Source: Gari tellinella
Taxonomy: Eukaryota > Mollusca > Bivalvia > Cardiida > Psammobiidae
Length of the DNA: 64,000 nt
Assembly (NCBI GenBank): GCA_922989275.2
Contig: OV277861.1
Location: 40,116,623 to 40,180,622, forward strand
Direction: 5' to 3'
Shown here in pieces: positions 32,773 to 43,136 of this stretch (positions are counted from its first letter, which is position 1; each line of letters opens with the position of its first letter). The position numbers and the translations under genes are program-made. The notes beneath the pieces are model-generated. The model saw only the letters and a program-made list of their open reading frames with translations. It had not been told where the DNA came from and searched no databases.

Positions 32773-32964
32773 TACAGTCGAACTTCGATATTGCGAACTC
32801 GGTTAACTATCCGATGTTTCGAAACATGAATTTGCCTTATTTCAAGCTCGGTTTAGGTGAATATATTCGTGTGTCAAAGTTAAAACGCGGCTTAGCCGCG
32901 TTTTAACTTTGAAATACGGGTATCTTCGACTTAATCGAGTTCGAGATATCGAAGTTCGACTTTA
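32773..32964. mobile_element. MITE-G
   Basis: TACAGTCGAACTTCGATATTG...CGAGATATCGAAGTTCGAC then TTTA. Central hairpin AAAGTTAAAACGCGGCTTAG and mirror (core-3). Pogo/Tigger-like termini. Confidence 0.8.
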
Positions 32965-33264
32965 TTTGCATTGTATGCAACATATTTGGAGTAAAGTGTA
33001 AAAACTGATCTTCTCTGTCTTATGTCGGAGTCGAAAAGGCGATTGAAAACATCTAAAAACACATCTAAGTTTCAGTGATTTTCTTGAGGATGTTTTTATA
33101 TCGATCACATTTTTAATGCCATAGGCACATTAATGCCACAAATTTACTTTTATTAGAGTATTTTCTTCAAATTTTTGCGAATACACCATCTAGTTTTCGG
33201 TCTCTAAGCTACAGTGCCCTTTGGGTATGTTCATGTAATACTATATCGGAGGAATTAGAATACA

Positions 33265-33342
33265 TGGTGCAGCTGAAAACAGGGAGACGGTAAAATAGAA
33301 AGCTCCATGTATAAAAGCTCTGTGCTTTAGTTTCATCCTTTT
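33265..33342. repeat. MITE-F core fragment
   Basis: GACGGTAAAATAGAAAGCTCC with imperfect mirror GAGCTCTGTGCTTTAGTTTC. Confidence 0.5.
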
Positions 33343-33581
33343 TTAACCCTTGCACTCTCAATAACGTCATAAAGCGCATTTACAGACTTTTTTTTATCCT
33401 GACAAAAACGCCATGTAACGCGACATCTGATCAGGTTCAAAACTGTTTGCCACTTGTTTTAAAATTATACTGCCTTAATCTAATTTTGAAACGATAGTGC
33501 AGACAACAATATTGAAGCAGACGACAATATCATAATGAAGGGGTAAAAACATCACGATAAATTTGATCATGGAAGGGTTAA
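33343..33581. mobile_element. MITE-D
   Basis: TTAACCCTTGCACTCTC...GATCATGGAAGGGTTAA; partly eroded core-1; arm GTGCAGACAACAATATTG. Confidence 0.75.
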
Positions 33582-33700
33582 CCCCTCTTCGGCTAATGAA
33601 GAATACTAGAATTCGCAGACAGTTTTGATGCAGATCAGACGCCCCCAACTGCCCCGAAAATCATGTAGAAAATAACAATGTTTTGAAATATCCTATGATA

Positions 33701-34060
33701 TACAGCGCTCCCTCTCTACAATGACACCCAATGGGAGACAACGGTTATGTGCGTTATTCGGAGGGAGTCGTTATAGAGAGGGAAATTGGTTTACATTTGC
33801 AAATAGCTTGAATCCAGATCAGACGCCGCTTAACGCGGCGTCTGATCTGGATTCAAGCTATTTGTCACTCATCATTAAGTATTTTTCTGTCAAAATGTCG
33901 AATATGTAATTTTGAGAAAAACAGCAGACGACAACTTTAAGCAGACAATATTACAACAGTAAAGCGATAGACATAATTGACATGTTAGGGCACTGCGACA
34001 AATGTCGTTGTAAGGAGGGAATCGTTGTTGGGAGGGCCGCTGTAGAGAGGGAGTGCTGTA
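33701..34060. mobile_element. MITE-B, complete
   Basis: TACAGCGCTCCCTCTC...AGAGGGAGTGCTGTA; hairpin GCCGCTTAACGCGGC. Confidence 0.9.
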
Positions 34061-34072
34061 TCATAATCTGAG

Positions 34073-34225
34073 TGTCGTCCTCTGTTTCCTTCAATGTTGC
34101 ATATTGAACATTTGGCAGAAGAAACATAAAGACGAGCGACAAACAGTCTGAACCCAGATCAGACGCCGCGTTACGCGCCGTCAGATCTCGGTTCAAACAG
34201 TTTGCAAATGTTAGTCACGTTATAT
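34073..34225. repeat. MITE-B fragment
   Basis: ACATTTGGCAGAAGAAACATA, then core CAGTCTGAACCCAGATCAGA with GCCGCGTTACGCGCC. Confidence 0.6.
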
Positions 34226-34400
34226 TTGTAATTCTAATAGTATTAAGTTTCCTTCCATTAAGGTGCCCCCATGATATACATTAGCCATGAAGCGGTCCAG
34301 ATGGATATCCCACGACTAAAGGTAGTACTACTGCCGCATAGGTAACGACTTAAATGCTTGGAGGATATCCATAGGATTGTTTCATGGCAGATGTTTTAGA

Positions 34401-37400
34401 ATGTGTAAAAGTTTTCATGTGCATCATGACGTTTTAGATTTTTTTAGATACTGTATCTGGCTTTTGGCAAATTTACAATTCTACCTACATAAAGGAATAT
34501 GCATGTTAAAAGACATGTTTTGTAATATTACTTTTAGCTTAGTTGTAATGCTGTTACTCTTTGAAGCAGGAGATGTTGAGAAAAACCCTGGTCCTGACTT
34601 ATCTGATAAATCATCAATTTTATCAGTAATACACTGCAATATAAGAAGTATCCGAAACAAAATTGATTTTATCAAAGACCACTTTCTTGATTTTAATATT
34701 CTTTGTTTCACAGAAACTCATTTAGATACCTCAATAACTAAGGAACAATTGTTTCTATCTGATTCTTTTGATGAGCCATACAGGAGAGACAGAACTAACC
34801 ATGGAGGTGGAATTCTTGTCTACTTGAACAAGGACTTAGTGCATTCAAGGGTTGCTGATCTCGAGGTTTTCTGTAACGAGTCAATATGGGTAGAGGCTAT
34901 TTTAAAAAACGAGCGTTATTTATTTGGAATTTTTTATAGTCCCAAAACTGCAGATAATGTATTTTTTGATAATTTAAATTTAAATCTAGAGGCAGCTTTT
35001 GAAATTTCAAAAAATGTTATTCTGCTAGGAGATTTAAATGAGGACTTGCTAAATCAATCCTATCACAATCTAAAGGATGTTATGCTGCTTAACTCTTTAC
35101 ATAATGTTATTAATGTTCCAACACGTCAAAATGCTATCCTTGACCCTATAATTACACCAATTGACACAGTGCTTTCAGACGCAGGAGTTATTCAAATACC
35201 CAGTGAAATCAGTGATCATAGTGCTACATATATACATTTACCATTTACATACCAAATCCAACCTTGTTTTGAAAGAACTGTGTGGCTTTATAATAAAGCA
35301 AATTATGATTTATTAAATCAAAAATTAACTAATTTTAACTGGGATGTATTACTCAATGGATCGATTCATGAGGCCTGTGACGTCTTTACTGAAACTTTTA
35401 TGTTATTTATTAGTCATTGTATTCCCTCTAAAGAAGTATGTGTCCGCCCTGATGACCAGCCATGGTATGATTCTGAAATAAGGAAAATGTCTAGAAAAAG
35501 AGATAGGATGAAAAAAACTGCAAGATCTTCTGGTAAAAAATCAGACTGGTTAAAACACAAACAATTAAGAAACAAAGTTAATAACTTAAAGAAACATGCA
35601 AAGGAGAAATTTTATAATACCTTAGAAACAAGTTTGGCCGAACTTCAATGTAATGATAAAAGGGGATTCTGGAAAATTATAAGACATTTTGTTAAAAATA
35701 ATTCATCTTCAGCTTGCTTCCCCCCCATTCATGAAACTTTACCCAATGGACAGGAAATTTGGTATACAACAAATGAAGAAAAGGCAGAATGTTTGAATAC
35801 GTATTTCACATCAATATCAAATGTTGATGAAAGTAATATAAATCTCCCATTATTTGAAGAAAAAACGATTAATAGACTATCAGTTTTTAATATTAGCCAA
35901 AAAGAAATAGAAGAGATTATTTTGAATTTAAATGTAAACAAAGCTAGTGGACCTGACAACATTAGTCACAAAATGTTAAAAAATTGTGCTAAAGCCATTT
36001 CAGTTCCACTAGCTGTGTTATTTAATAGATCCATACAAGAAGGACTTTTTCCAGATTCTTGGAAAATTGCCCAAGTAACGCCAATTTTTAAAAAAGGGGA
36101 CAAATCAACACCCTCTAATTATAGGCCTGTATCATTGTTAAGCTGTTGCGGTAAACTTTTAGAAAGATTAGTCTTTAAACACATGTACAACTTCCTTTTA
36201 GACAATAACTTATTATACAAATACCAGTCTGGTTTTTTACCAAACCACTCAACTACTTACCAACTTATTGATATATATCACTATATCTGTCAAAGCTTTA
36301 AGCATAATCAATATTCTTGTATGGTTTTTTGTGATATTTCAAAAGCCTTTGACAGAGTATGGCACAAGGGTCTACTCTTCAAACTTAAACAAAATGGTAT
36401 AAACTTAAACTTAATACATTGGATTTCTAGTTATTTAAATAACAGACACCAAAAAGTAGTAATTCAGTCAGCTGAATCTAACCTCAAGCCCGTCAATGCG
36501 GGTGTTCCTCAAGGTTCCGTTTTAGGGCCGTTACTCTTCCTCATTTATGTGAATGACATAACCGATTCATTACTTAGCTTAACAAGGTTGTATGCTGATG
36601 ATAGCTCACTTTACTATTCTGCAAGTAATATAAATGATATCGAAGGTATTATCAACCATGATCTAAGTTGCATTTCAGTTTGGGCAAAACAATGGTTGGT
36701 TAACTTTAATCCAAACAAAACAGAGGCCATTCTATTCACTTTAAAAAGGCAATCTCCTTTACCCAGACTTGTCTTTGATAATACTGAAATAAATTTTGTT
36801 GACCACCATAAACACTTAGGGATGACACTCAGCAAAAATGGCCAATGGACTAACCATATAGATAACATCATTGAGTCAGCTTCTAAAGTTATCAATATCA
36901 TGCGCAAAGTAAAATTTACTCTTTCAAGATCTGCACTAAACCAAATATACTTATCATATGTAAGACCAATTTTTGAATATTCTTCAATTGTATGGGATGG
37001 GTGTCCTGATTTACATACAAACACTATAGAAAAAATGCAGAATGAAGCTGCGCGTATTGTCACAGGACTAACGAGATCAGTTTCCCTTGAAAAGCTATAC
37101 GATGAATGTGGATGGGAGCCTTTGTTCAAGAGACGAGAAAATCAAAAACTGTTTTTCATGTATAAGGTCTCACATGACACTGTTCCACAGTACATAACGG
37201 ATATAATTCCCCCATTAGTGGGCGAAAGGTCAAACTATCCATTAAGAAACCGAGGAAATTTTGAAATGTTACCCAATAGAACTTCTATTTTTCAAAACTC
37301 ATGTATTCCATCATCTGTAATGCTCTGGAACTCTCTGGACTCCGATCTCAGACATGTCCCTACCTTCTCTTCTTTTAAAAGTAATATAGTCTCTAGAACA

Positions 37401-37748
37401 AAGCCAGGGAGAGTTCCAGAGTACTACCTAGTTGGAAATAGACACCTTACGGTACTTCATGCAAGACTTAGGAACAATTGTAGTAATTTGAATGAACACC
37501 TTTTTATAAACCACTTGAAAATTGACCCGTACTGTTCGTGTGAGAATGTTTCTGAAGATGTAGAGCATTATTTTTTTAAATGTCCTAAATATATAGATTT
37601 TCGACATACCCTTTTTCAGACCACAAGACCTTACCATCCAATTAATAGAAATATTCTTCTTTTTGGAAGTAAAAATCTAACTTTCGAACAAAATTGTCTG
37701 ATTTTCACAGCTGTCCAAACTTTTATAAAAGAAACAAAACGTTTTTAG
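34401..37748 (+). CDS. Non-LTR retrotransposon ORF: 2A + APE endonuclease + reverse transcriptase
   Basis: The 1,115-residue polyprotein copies LINE RNA into DNA at a nicked target site. Start: the frame is open from a TTG at 34377, but the first ATG is 34401. Residues 14-57 are hydrophobic and lead into GDVEKNPGP (NPGP at 62-65), a consensus 2A that skips a peptide bond before the last Pro. The APE-type endonuclease spans about 73-290: HCN at 78-80, TET with Glu105, GDLN (Asp211, Asn213), SDH at 271-273. The RT spans about 555-800: NYRPVSLL, CDISKAFD (from 644), GVPQGSVLGP (from 701), YADD (731-734). A C-x-C-x8-H-x4-C knuckle sits at 1045-1061. 2A peptides are known in echinoderm and mollusc CR1-group LINEs. 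The clade is inferred. No frameshift or stop was seen. Confidence 0.95.
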   Translation: MCKSFHVHHDVLDFFRYCIWLLANLQFYLHKGICMLKDMFCNITFSLVVMLLLFEAGDVEKNPGPDLSDKSSILSVIHCNIRSIRNKIDFIKDHFLDFNILCFTETHLDTSITKEQLFLSDSFDEPYRRDRTNHGGGILVYLNKDLVHSRVADLEVFCNESIWVEAILKNERYLFGIFYSPKTADNVFFDNLNLNLEAAFEISKNVILLGDLNEDLLNQSYHNLKDVMLLNSLHNVINVPTRQNAILDPIITPIDTVLSDAGVIQIPSEISDHSATYIHLPFTYQIQPCFERTVWLYNKANYDLLNQKLTNFNWDVLLNGSIHEACDVFTETFMLFISHCIPSKEVCVRPDDQPWYDSEIRKMSRKRDRMKKTARSSGKKSDWLKHKQLRNKVNNLKKHAKEKFYNTLETSLAELQCNDKRGFWKIIRHFVKNNSSSACFPPIHETLPNGQEIWYTTNEEKAECLNTYFTSISNVDESNINLPLFEEKTINRLSVFNISQKEIEEIILNLNVNKASGPDNISHKMLKNCAKAISVPLAVLFNRSIQEGLFPDSWKIAQVTPIFKKGDKSTPSNYRPVSLLSCCGKLLERLVFKHMYNFLLDNNLLYKYQSGFLPNHSTTYQLIDIYHYICQSFKHNQYSCMVFCDISKAFDRVWHKGLLFKLKQNGINLNLIHWISSYLNNRHQKVVIQSAESNLKPVNAGVPQGSVLGPLLFLIYVNDITDSLLSLTRLYADDSSLYYSASNINDIEGIINHDLSCISVWAKQWLVNFNPNKTEAILFTLKRQSPLPRLVFDNTEINFVDHHKHLGMTLSKNGQWTNHIDNIIESASKVINIMRKVKFTLSRSALNQIYLSYVRPIFEYSSIVWDGCPDLHTNTIEKMQNEAARIVTGLTRSVSLEKLYDECGWEPLFKRRENQKLFFMYKVSHDTVPQYITDIIPPLVGERSNYPLRNRGNFEMLPNRTSIFQNSCIPSSVMLWNSLDSDLRHVPTFSSFKSNIVSRTKPGRVPEYYLVGNRHLTVLHARLRNNCSNLNEHLFINHLKIDPYCSCENVSEDVEHYFFKCPKYIDFRHTLFQTTRPYHPINRNILLFGSKNLTFEQNCLIFTAVQTFIKETKRF
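34569..34595 (+). other. 2A ribosome-skipping motif
   Basis: Codons read GDVEKNPGP, the D-x-E-x-N-P-G-P consensus. The split would release a peptide of about 64 residues that is hydrophobic before the motif, and leave the endonuclease-RT starting at Pro65. Some echinoderm N-terminal 2As also act as signal sequences; whether this one does is unknown. Confidence 0.9.
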
Positions 37749-37871
37749 ATCTTGACATTTTCTCCTTTTTCCTTGTTATTTTACCCCCTATACATGTCCT
37801 AGTACGGCTATAGCAAGAGTCAAAGTATAAGCTTGTACCATTATATATTTATCTTTTGCCAAACTCAATCA

Positions 37872-38092
37872 GTTAAACATCTCTATTACGAACAGTAAAT
37901 TATTTTATTATTAATTTGTGTTTGAGGCGGCTGGCTGCTTAGAGCGGGATGAAGGTATGACAGAGGACTCTTTTAGGAGCTTTCTGTTTTGCTTTCGCCT
38001 TTTTATGGGCTGTAGTCTGTCTCTTTCACAATTTCTTATACAATCAATAATCGTTCTCTTTTAGTGGTCGTAATAGAGAGGTTGCACTGAAT
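37872..38092. mobile_element. MITE-F
   Basis: AACATCTCTATTACGA at the left; core GCTTAGAGCGGGATGAAGG, AGAGGACTCTTTTAGGAGC, CTTTCTGTTTTGCTTTC; right GTGGTCGTAATAGAGAGGTT GCACTG. Confidence 0.65.
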
Positions 38093-38474
38093 GCAAGGGA
38101 ATACACCGGGGATGCAATTCTTGTTATTTGCTGTTTGTATAAATTGATCTGTTTTGCAGTTGAACCTGTATTTGGCGGCTACCAATATGTTTTTAGGCCA
38201 GTGCTTCCTTGGTGCAGGAATGATAATAATGTGGAGAACCCCTGCATGGGGCTTTCTACATTGGATCTGTCGTGCATTGGGGGACCACTGGTCACCAAAT
38301 ATCAACAACTTTCTAAACCTGGTAGTTTCTTAATACGGGCTTAACTGTTTTTCACAGTCAATTATTTGATGGCGGATTACACTGTGTAATTTTGTACTTG
38401 CATAATTATAATTATCCACATTATGGTTATGGAGGCACCTGTACTCACACTCATACTCTCTCCTTTGTTCGACT
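38093..38474. other. Unassigned stretch
   Basis: Short ORFs on both strands, without motifs. No gene supported. Confidence 0.3.
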
Positions 38475-38475
38475 G

Positions 38476-38507
<32 letters not shown>

Positions 38508-38560
38508 ATATCTCTCTCTTTCTCTCACTTCCTCTCTTTCTCTCTCTCTCTCTCTCTGGC
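38475..38560. repeat. (CT)n microsatellite
   Basis: CT-rich tract with TT and AC interruptions; translates to artificial Ser-Leu repeats. Confidence 0.95.
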
Positions 38561-38694
38561 TCACTAATGCCCGCTCTCTAAAAGAATTTGTACTTGTTAA
38601 ACTGTAGGGGAAGGGCCGTCTCTAAGTTGGTAGAACTTGTGGCCCAACCCCATTTCATGTATATAATTGAAATAAAATATGTTTAAACTGAAGT

Positions 38695-38792
38695 TTCCTT
38701 CCTTATAACAACATCCCCTTTTAACAACACACACACAATACATGTAATTGTCTCCCCTTGGGTGTTGTTGTAGAGAGGGAGCATTGTCTCTT
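38695..38792. mobile_element. MITE-B, collapsed to its termini
   Basis: TTTCCTTCCTTATAACAAC, ACACACACAATACATG and TGTCTCCCCTTGGGTGTTG TTGTAGAGAGGGAGC are adjacent; the hairpin half is missing. Confidence 0.6.
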
Positions 38793-38813
38793 ATTTCTTA
38801 TCCAAGGCTCTGC

Positions 38814-39057
38814 TACAGTGGAGAATCTGTTATTCTTTCCCGTTTAAACGCAAACGTACGCAAAGCACTAAAACGTAGAAAAGAACAACTTTTGGACAAT
38901 TCTGATAAGTCTTGTTTATCTTAGTGGCAAACAGTTTGGAGCCTGATCAGACGCCGGGTTACCCGGCGTCTGATCTGGCTCCAAACTGTTTGCACTGCAA
39001 ATAATAGTTTTAGCGTAAACGCGTTTATTGGGAAAGAATAACAGATTCTCCACTGTA
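38814..39057. mobile_element. MITE-A, complete
   Basis: TACAGTGGAGAATCTG...TCTCCACTGTA; hairpin GCCGGGTTACCCGGC; a 6-bp deletion in the GTACGCAAACGC arm. Confidence 0.92.
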
Positions 39058-39063
39058 TGCATA

Positions 39064-39271
39064 TTCAGTCAAAATTCGATATCTCGAACTTGCTTAAGTC
39101 GTCATATCCGTATTTCAAAGATAAAACGTTGCTAAGCCGCGTTTTAACTTTGCAATTGGAACATGTACTATCTAAGAGGAGGTTCGAATAATGAAAGTCA
39201 ACTGTATAGAAAACTATTTAATACGCACAATATCGACATAAGTAATTTCGAGATATGGACATTCGACTGTA
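39064..39271. mobile_element. MITE-G, diverged
   Basis: TTCAGTCAAAATTCGATATC...GAGATATGGACATTCGACTG TA; core AAAGATAAAACGTTGCTAAG with mirror CGCGTTTTAACTTTG. Confidence 0.7.
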
Positions 39272-39455
39272 TGATAATTCCAGGAATTGTTTATACACGG
39301 GGCATATGGTTAATCATTCTCAGCTTACAAAAGTGTCAGAATGTTGCAAGATGTATTGCTATATTGCATATTGTTAATATCACTAAGATCAAATTCACGA
39401 AGCTTGTAATAAATCATTCTTAAGAATTCATGTAGCGTTTCATGTTTCGTTCGCT

Positions 39456-39885
39456 TATTTACCCTTTCATGATCAAATTTAGCTTTATGTTTTTACAGTG
39501 GAGAATCTGTTATTCTTTCCCAATAAACGCGTTTACGCTAAAACTATTATTTGCATTGCAAACAGTTTGGAGCCAGATCAGACGCCGGGTAACCCGGCGT
39601 CTGATCAGGCTCCAAACTGTTTGCCACCAAGATAAACAAGAATTATCATAATTGTCCAAAAGTTGTTCTTTTCTACGTTTTAGCGCTTTGCGTTTGCGTA
39701 CGTTTGCGTTTAAACGGGAAAGAATAACAGATTCTCCACTGTATGTTTTTACCACTTTATCGCCATATTGTCTTCTGCTTCTGCAATATCGTTTCTAAGT
39801 TAGATACGGCAATTCCTATAAACAGAATGTAGCCTGGTAGTAGTGTAAAGCCTACCAGTAAAGTTTCGTTTGACTATTTTCCCAA
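39456..39885. mobile_element. MITE-D interrupted by MITE-A
   Basis: TTTACCCTTTCATGATCAAA TTTAGC...TTTTTA | MITE-A | TATGTTTTTACCACTTTATC then GTCTTCTGCTTCTGCAATATC. The insertion point is a TA. Confidence 0.65.
39494..39743. mobile_element. MITE-A, complete
   Basis: TACAGTGGAGAATCTG...TCTCCACTGTA; hairpin GCCGGGTAACCCGGC; nested in MITE-D. Confidence 0.92.
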
Positions 39886-39915
39886 CATAGAGTCAGGCTT
39901 TTCTCCTATGATTTG

Positions 39916-40165
39916 TACAGTGGAGAAAACGTTATTCTTTCCAAATAAACGCGTTTACGCTAAAACTATTATTTACAGTGCAAACAGTTTGGAGCCAGCT
40001 CAGACGCCGGGTAACCCGGCGTCTGATCAGGCTCCAAACTGTTTGCCACTCAGATAAAAATGAATTGTAAGAAATATCTAAAAATTGACATTTTCTACAT
40101 TTTAGTGTTTTGCGTTTGCGTACGTTTGCGTTTAAACGGGAAAGAATAACAGATTCTCCACTGTA
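39916..40165. mobile_element. MITE-A, complete
   Basis: TACAGTGGAGAAAACG...CAGATTCTCCACTGTA; hairpin GCCGGGTAACCCGGC. Confidence 0.92.
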
Positions 40166-40574
40166 TGATCTGTACAGAACTAATTACCCATTTCAGTTTA
40201 AGGTAGTATGCCCCTAGTGACTAGTAATGAGATCGGACCGAAAATCGGTTCTTTACGAGCAATCGACCATTCTCGTTAACTGAATGTTCGAGCATTGTTT
40301 GGTACTAGCCGTCAGTTGACGAGAATGGCCTATCATTTTCGTTGACAACTCACAATGTATATTGCCTGACATTGACCCTGTCTCATCAGGGGCGTTCTAC
40401 ATTGAGGAACATCAGTATTGACTAGGAATTAGTCTTTCCTATGAACTGAGGGCAAAGGTTATTGGCTAGTTTATTTGTAGCTGCCAATCTTATCTCTGTA
40501 TTGCGCTAAACCAGTACAATACCATCTCTCTGGAGCGACACACGGTTTGTATTTAATATTTAGCTACAACTTAT
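40166..40574. other. Unassigned, with a 19-bp inverted repeat
   Basis: GACCATTCTCGTTAACTGA (about 40265) and its mirror TCAGTTGACGAGAATGGCC (about 40314) form an imperfect hairpin with a loop of about 30 bp. No gene. Confidence 0.4.
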
Positions 40575-40780
40575 TCCTTTACTCATTCATGATCAAGTTT
40601 ACCTCGTTCACCTCCACATTGTCGTCTTCTTCAATCTTGGTGTCTGCAAACGTTTCATAGCTCGATTTCAAACAGTATGACTGACGAAATTTCGAAACGA
40701 GTGTCCTGATCAGGACCCTGACTGTTTTGCAAACGCACCCTTTAGCATCATTAACAGTGAAAGGGTGAAGCAACAAAGTT
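40575..40780. mobile_element. MITE-D, eroded
   Basis: TTCATGATCAAGTTTACCTC, ACATTGTCGTCTTCTTC, half-core GTCCTGATCAGGACCCTGAC, end AACAGTGAAAGGGTGAAG. Confidence 0.55.
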
Positions 40781-40855
40781 ACTAAGGAACAGTACATACA
40801 CTTTATAGGTGCACTGCTAATAAAAGACGAGTATACGTTTACGACAGGTGACTGC

Positions 40856-41106
40856 TTAACCCTTTGAACCCTAGTCCCGCATATAGGCGGTCTTTTCAAA
40901 CAGTGTGCATGTGAGAAGTACAATTGTCCTGTGCAAACAGTTAAGACCCAGATCAGAGGGCTCCGAAAGGAGCCCTCCGATCAGGGTCTTCACTGTTTGT
41001 CATAATGCCAAACATTGACAAAAACAACCCTTAAAAGTCAGAAATGGATAAGACTAAAATGGAAACTTGGATAATCCATTTTAAGTTTCAGGGAGGAAAG
41101 AGTTAA
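40856..41106. mobile_element. MITE-E, complete, inverted
   Basis: TTAACCCTTTGAACCCTAG...GGAGGAAAGAGTTAA; core CAGATCAGAGGGCTCCGAAAGGAGCCC. Confidence 0.88.
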
Positions 41107-41205
41107 AGCAATGTGCTAGTAAAACAGAAAGCTCCTTTAGGAGCGCTCTGATTTACTGTTACATGTACTTTAAGCTGTCACCTGTCTGTTAAACAATCAA
41201 TAAGT
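41107..41205. repeat. MITE-F core
   Basis: AAAGCAATGTGCTAGTAAAA, CAGAAAGCTCCTTTAGGAGC, then the mirror to TTAAGCTGTCACCTGTC. Confidence 0.6.
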
Positions 41206-41812
41206 ACTCCATAGCCTGTTTCAAAATTTGAAAACAGACGACCACTTAAAGCATGTTGAAGGGTAAAGCAGATTGCGCCCTATCTATACTCCATAGCCTG
41301 TTTCTGTTTTTGAGGACGGGTAATCACTAAATCAGGTTGAAAGTGAAGCAGAATACGCCTTACTGCATAGCTTGTTATTAGCTTTGAAGACAGATGACCA
41401 CTTAAAGCAGTATGCTTGAAGCTACTACGTGTACTAGTATCTGTTAGAATATAGAAAATAATTCTTATGGTACAGTGGAGAATCTGTTATTCTTTCCCGT
41501 TTAAACGCAAACGTACGCAAACGCAAAGCGCTAAAACGTAGAAAAGAACAACTTTTGGACAATTCTGATAATTCTTGTTTATCTTGTTGGCAAACAGTTT
41601 GGAGCCTGATCAGACGCCGGGTTACCCGGCGTCTGATCTGGCTCCAAACTGTTTGCAATGCAAATAATAGTTTTAGCGTAAACGCGTTTATTGGGAAAGA
41701 ATAACAGATTCTCCACTGTACACATATTTCACTGTATCATTTTGATCTATTTTCTTCTGTGGAGGAATAGGCGTGAAAATGCGTATTTATGAGTAATGGG
41801 ATAAACTTCATG
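41206..41812. mobile_element. Stuttered MITE-C: three left halves, one right half
   Basis: Left-arm sequence (CTCCATAGCCTGTTTC...CTTAAAGCAGGTTGAAAG...GCAGAATGCGCC) begins three times, at about 41209, 41284 and 41361. The first two stop near the hairpin centre. A single right half follows (CTGTTAGAATATAGAAAAT), is split by the MITE-A at 41471, and ends TATTTATGAGTAATGGGATAA. Confidence 0.65.
41471..41720. mobile_element. MITE-A, complete, nested in MITE-C
   Basis: TACAGTGGAGAATCTG...TCTCCACTGTA; hairpin GCCGGGTTACCCGGC. MITE-C resumes as CACATATTTCACTGTAT. Confidence 0.92.
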
Positions 41813-41819
41813 AAAACAA

Positions 41820-42124
41820 TACAGTCGACATTTGTGAAGCAGACGATATTAAAACAGGTGACGGGTTCGTGGAATTTGAAATGTCATATGCGGAAACTAA
41901 ATTGTTTGTTCCTACGGTCAAATACATGTATATACCTGGCATATATAAACAGTATAGACTGCATAATACGGCGTCTGATCAGAGTATACATTGTTTTCTG
42001 ATTGGAATTTCAATATAAAACAAAACGAACTGTTTTACTGTCATCTTGTTTAAAGATGTAACCTGTCTTTGAAATCACCAATTAGCCTTCATTTCAGTGA
42101 TCTTAATAGAGAGGCTTTACTGTA
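41820..42124. repeat. MITE-E2 and MITE-F remnants
   Basis: AACAGTATAGACTGCATAATACGGCG and CTGATCAGAGTATACATTG (41945-41995) match the E2 core. 42055-42124 is a MITE-F right end (AACCTGTCTTTGAAATCACC, TAATAGAGAGGCTTTACTGTA). Confidence 0.5.
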
Positions 42125-42137
42125 CATGTACCTCTCT

Positions 42138-42650
42138 TTAAAGCGACTCGCAACCAGATGGTGTATTTGCAAAATAAAAGAAAATACTCAAATAAAAACA
42201 AATATATAGCATTATCGTGCATCTGGCATTAGAAAAAAAATATGATCAGTCTAAAAACACCCTCAAGAAAAGTCGTCAAATCTTAGTTTTTAGATATTTC
42301 CATCGCTTTATCCATTGCGTCAACTGACGCAACAGAAATTGATCACGGGCTCAGACATAAATGTACTGTCCATCGCTACACACTGAAGTGCGTTAAATCG
42401 ATCCCAGACATATGAATAGACTGGTTTGCTCAGGGGCTAAGGGGTTGTCTTATTTTGCCTTCTTGTCCCCGCATGTCGGGTCCCGGGTTCGAATCCCACC
42501 AGAGCTCAATATTTTTTTTGATTGAAATGCATTTTGTAAACAGAAATTCTTATCCTAAACTAATTCTTACCCGTTTATATAAGCGTTTGACATATATTTA
42601 CAAAAACTAATTACTATTTTAATGCTAAATCTGGTTGCGAGTCTCTTTAA
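42138..42650. mobile_element. Element I, about 510 bp, with tRNA-like cargo
   Basis: Left TTTAAAGCGACTCGCAACC and right GGTTGCGAGTCTCTTTAAA are inverted partners. Subterminal AACTAATTACTATTTTAATG resembles the copy at 57636. B-box at 42485-42496. Confidence 0.7.
42426..42510 (+). tRNA. Degenerate tRNA-like segment in element I
   Basis: B-box GGGTTCGAATCCCACC followed by AGAGCTC; the 5' half (GGGGCTAAGGGGTTGTC) is a poor A-box. It corresponds to the better-preserved segment at 57773-57860. Not functional. Confidence 0.45.
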
Positions 42651-42875
42651 AACCTTCTCCGAATTTTCGTATGTGTGTTTGTACATTGTATATGCAACAG
42701 CGGTGTTTTGATATTCGTATTTCCTCCAGTGACATTAGATCTATGCAAATTTTCTTATCTGCTTTTCTTTGCAGGAGTCTTCATTTTGATGGAAATGGCC
42801 TCCCACGAGAGAGCACTATAACGACTACCTGGCGTCCCAGGAATAATACGGTAACACCAGTACATACAGAGAATA

Positions 42876-43136
42876 TACAGTGGAGAAAACGTTATTCTTT
42901 CCCGTTTAAACGCAAACAAAACGCAAACAAAACGCAAACGCAAAGCACTAAAACGCAGAAAAGTACAACTTTTGGACATTTGTGATAATTCATGTTTATC
43001 TTGGTGGCAAGCAGTTTGGAACCTGCTCAGACACCGGGTTACCCGGCGTCTGATCTGGCTCAAACTGGTTGCATAGGAAATAATAGTTTTAGCGTAAACG
43101 CGTTTATTGGGAAAGAATAACGTTTTCTCCACTGTA
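42876..43136. mobile_element. MITE-A, complete
   Basis: TACAGTGGAGAAAACG...CGTTTTCTCCACTGTA; the outer arm contains AAACAAAACGC twice, a short tandem expansion. Confidence 0.9.

Larger units (their letters stand above)
34226..37871 (+). mobile_element. LINE (CR1/L2-like) with 2A, apparently intact
   Basis: A roughly 3.6-kb unit with a short leader, one long ORF (34401-37748) and a short AT-rich 3' region before the MITE-F at 37872. No poly(A) or TSD was resolved, so both ends are approximate. An uninterrupted ORF implies recent insertion. Confidence 0.75.

Noticed and set aside
36614..37129. 171-codon minus-strand ORF
   Set aside because: Antisense shadow of the LINE reverse transcriptase; no motif of its own.
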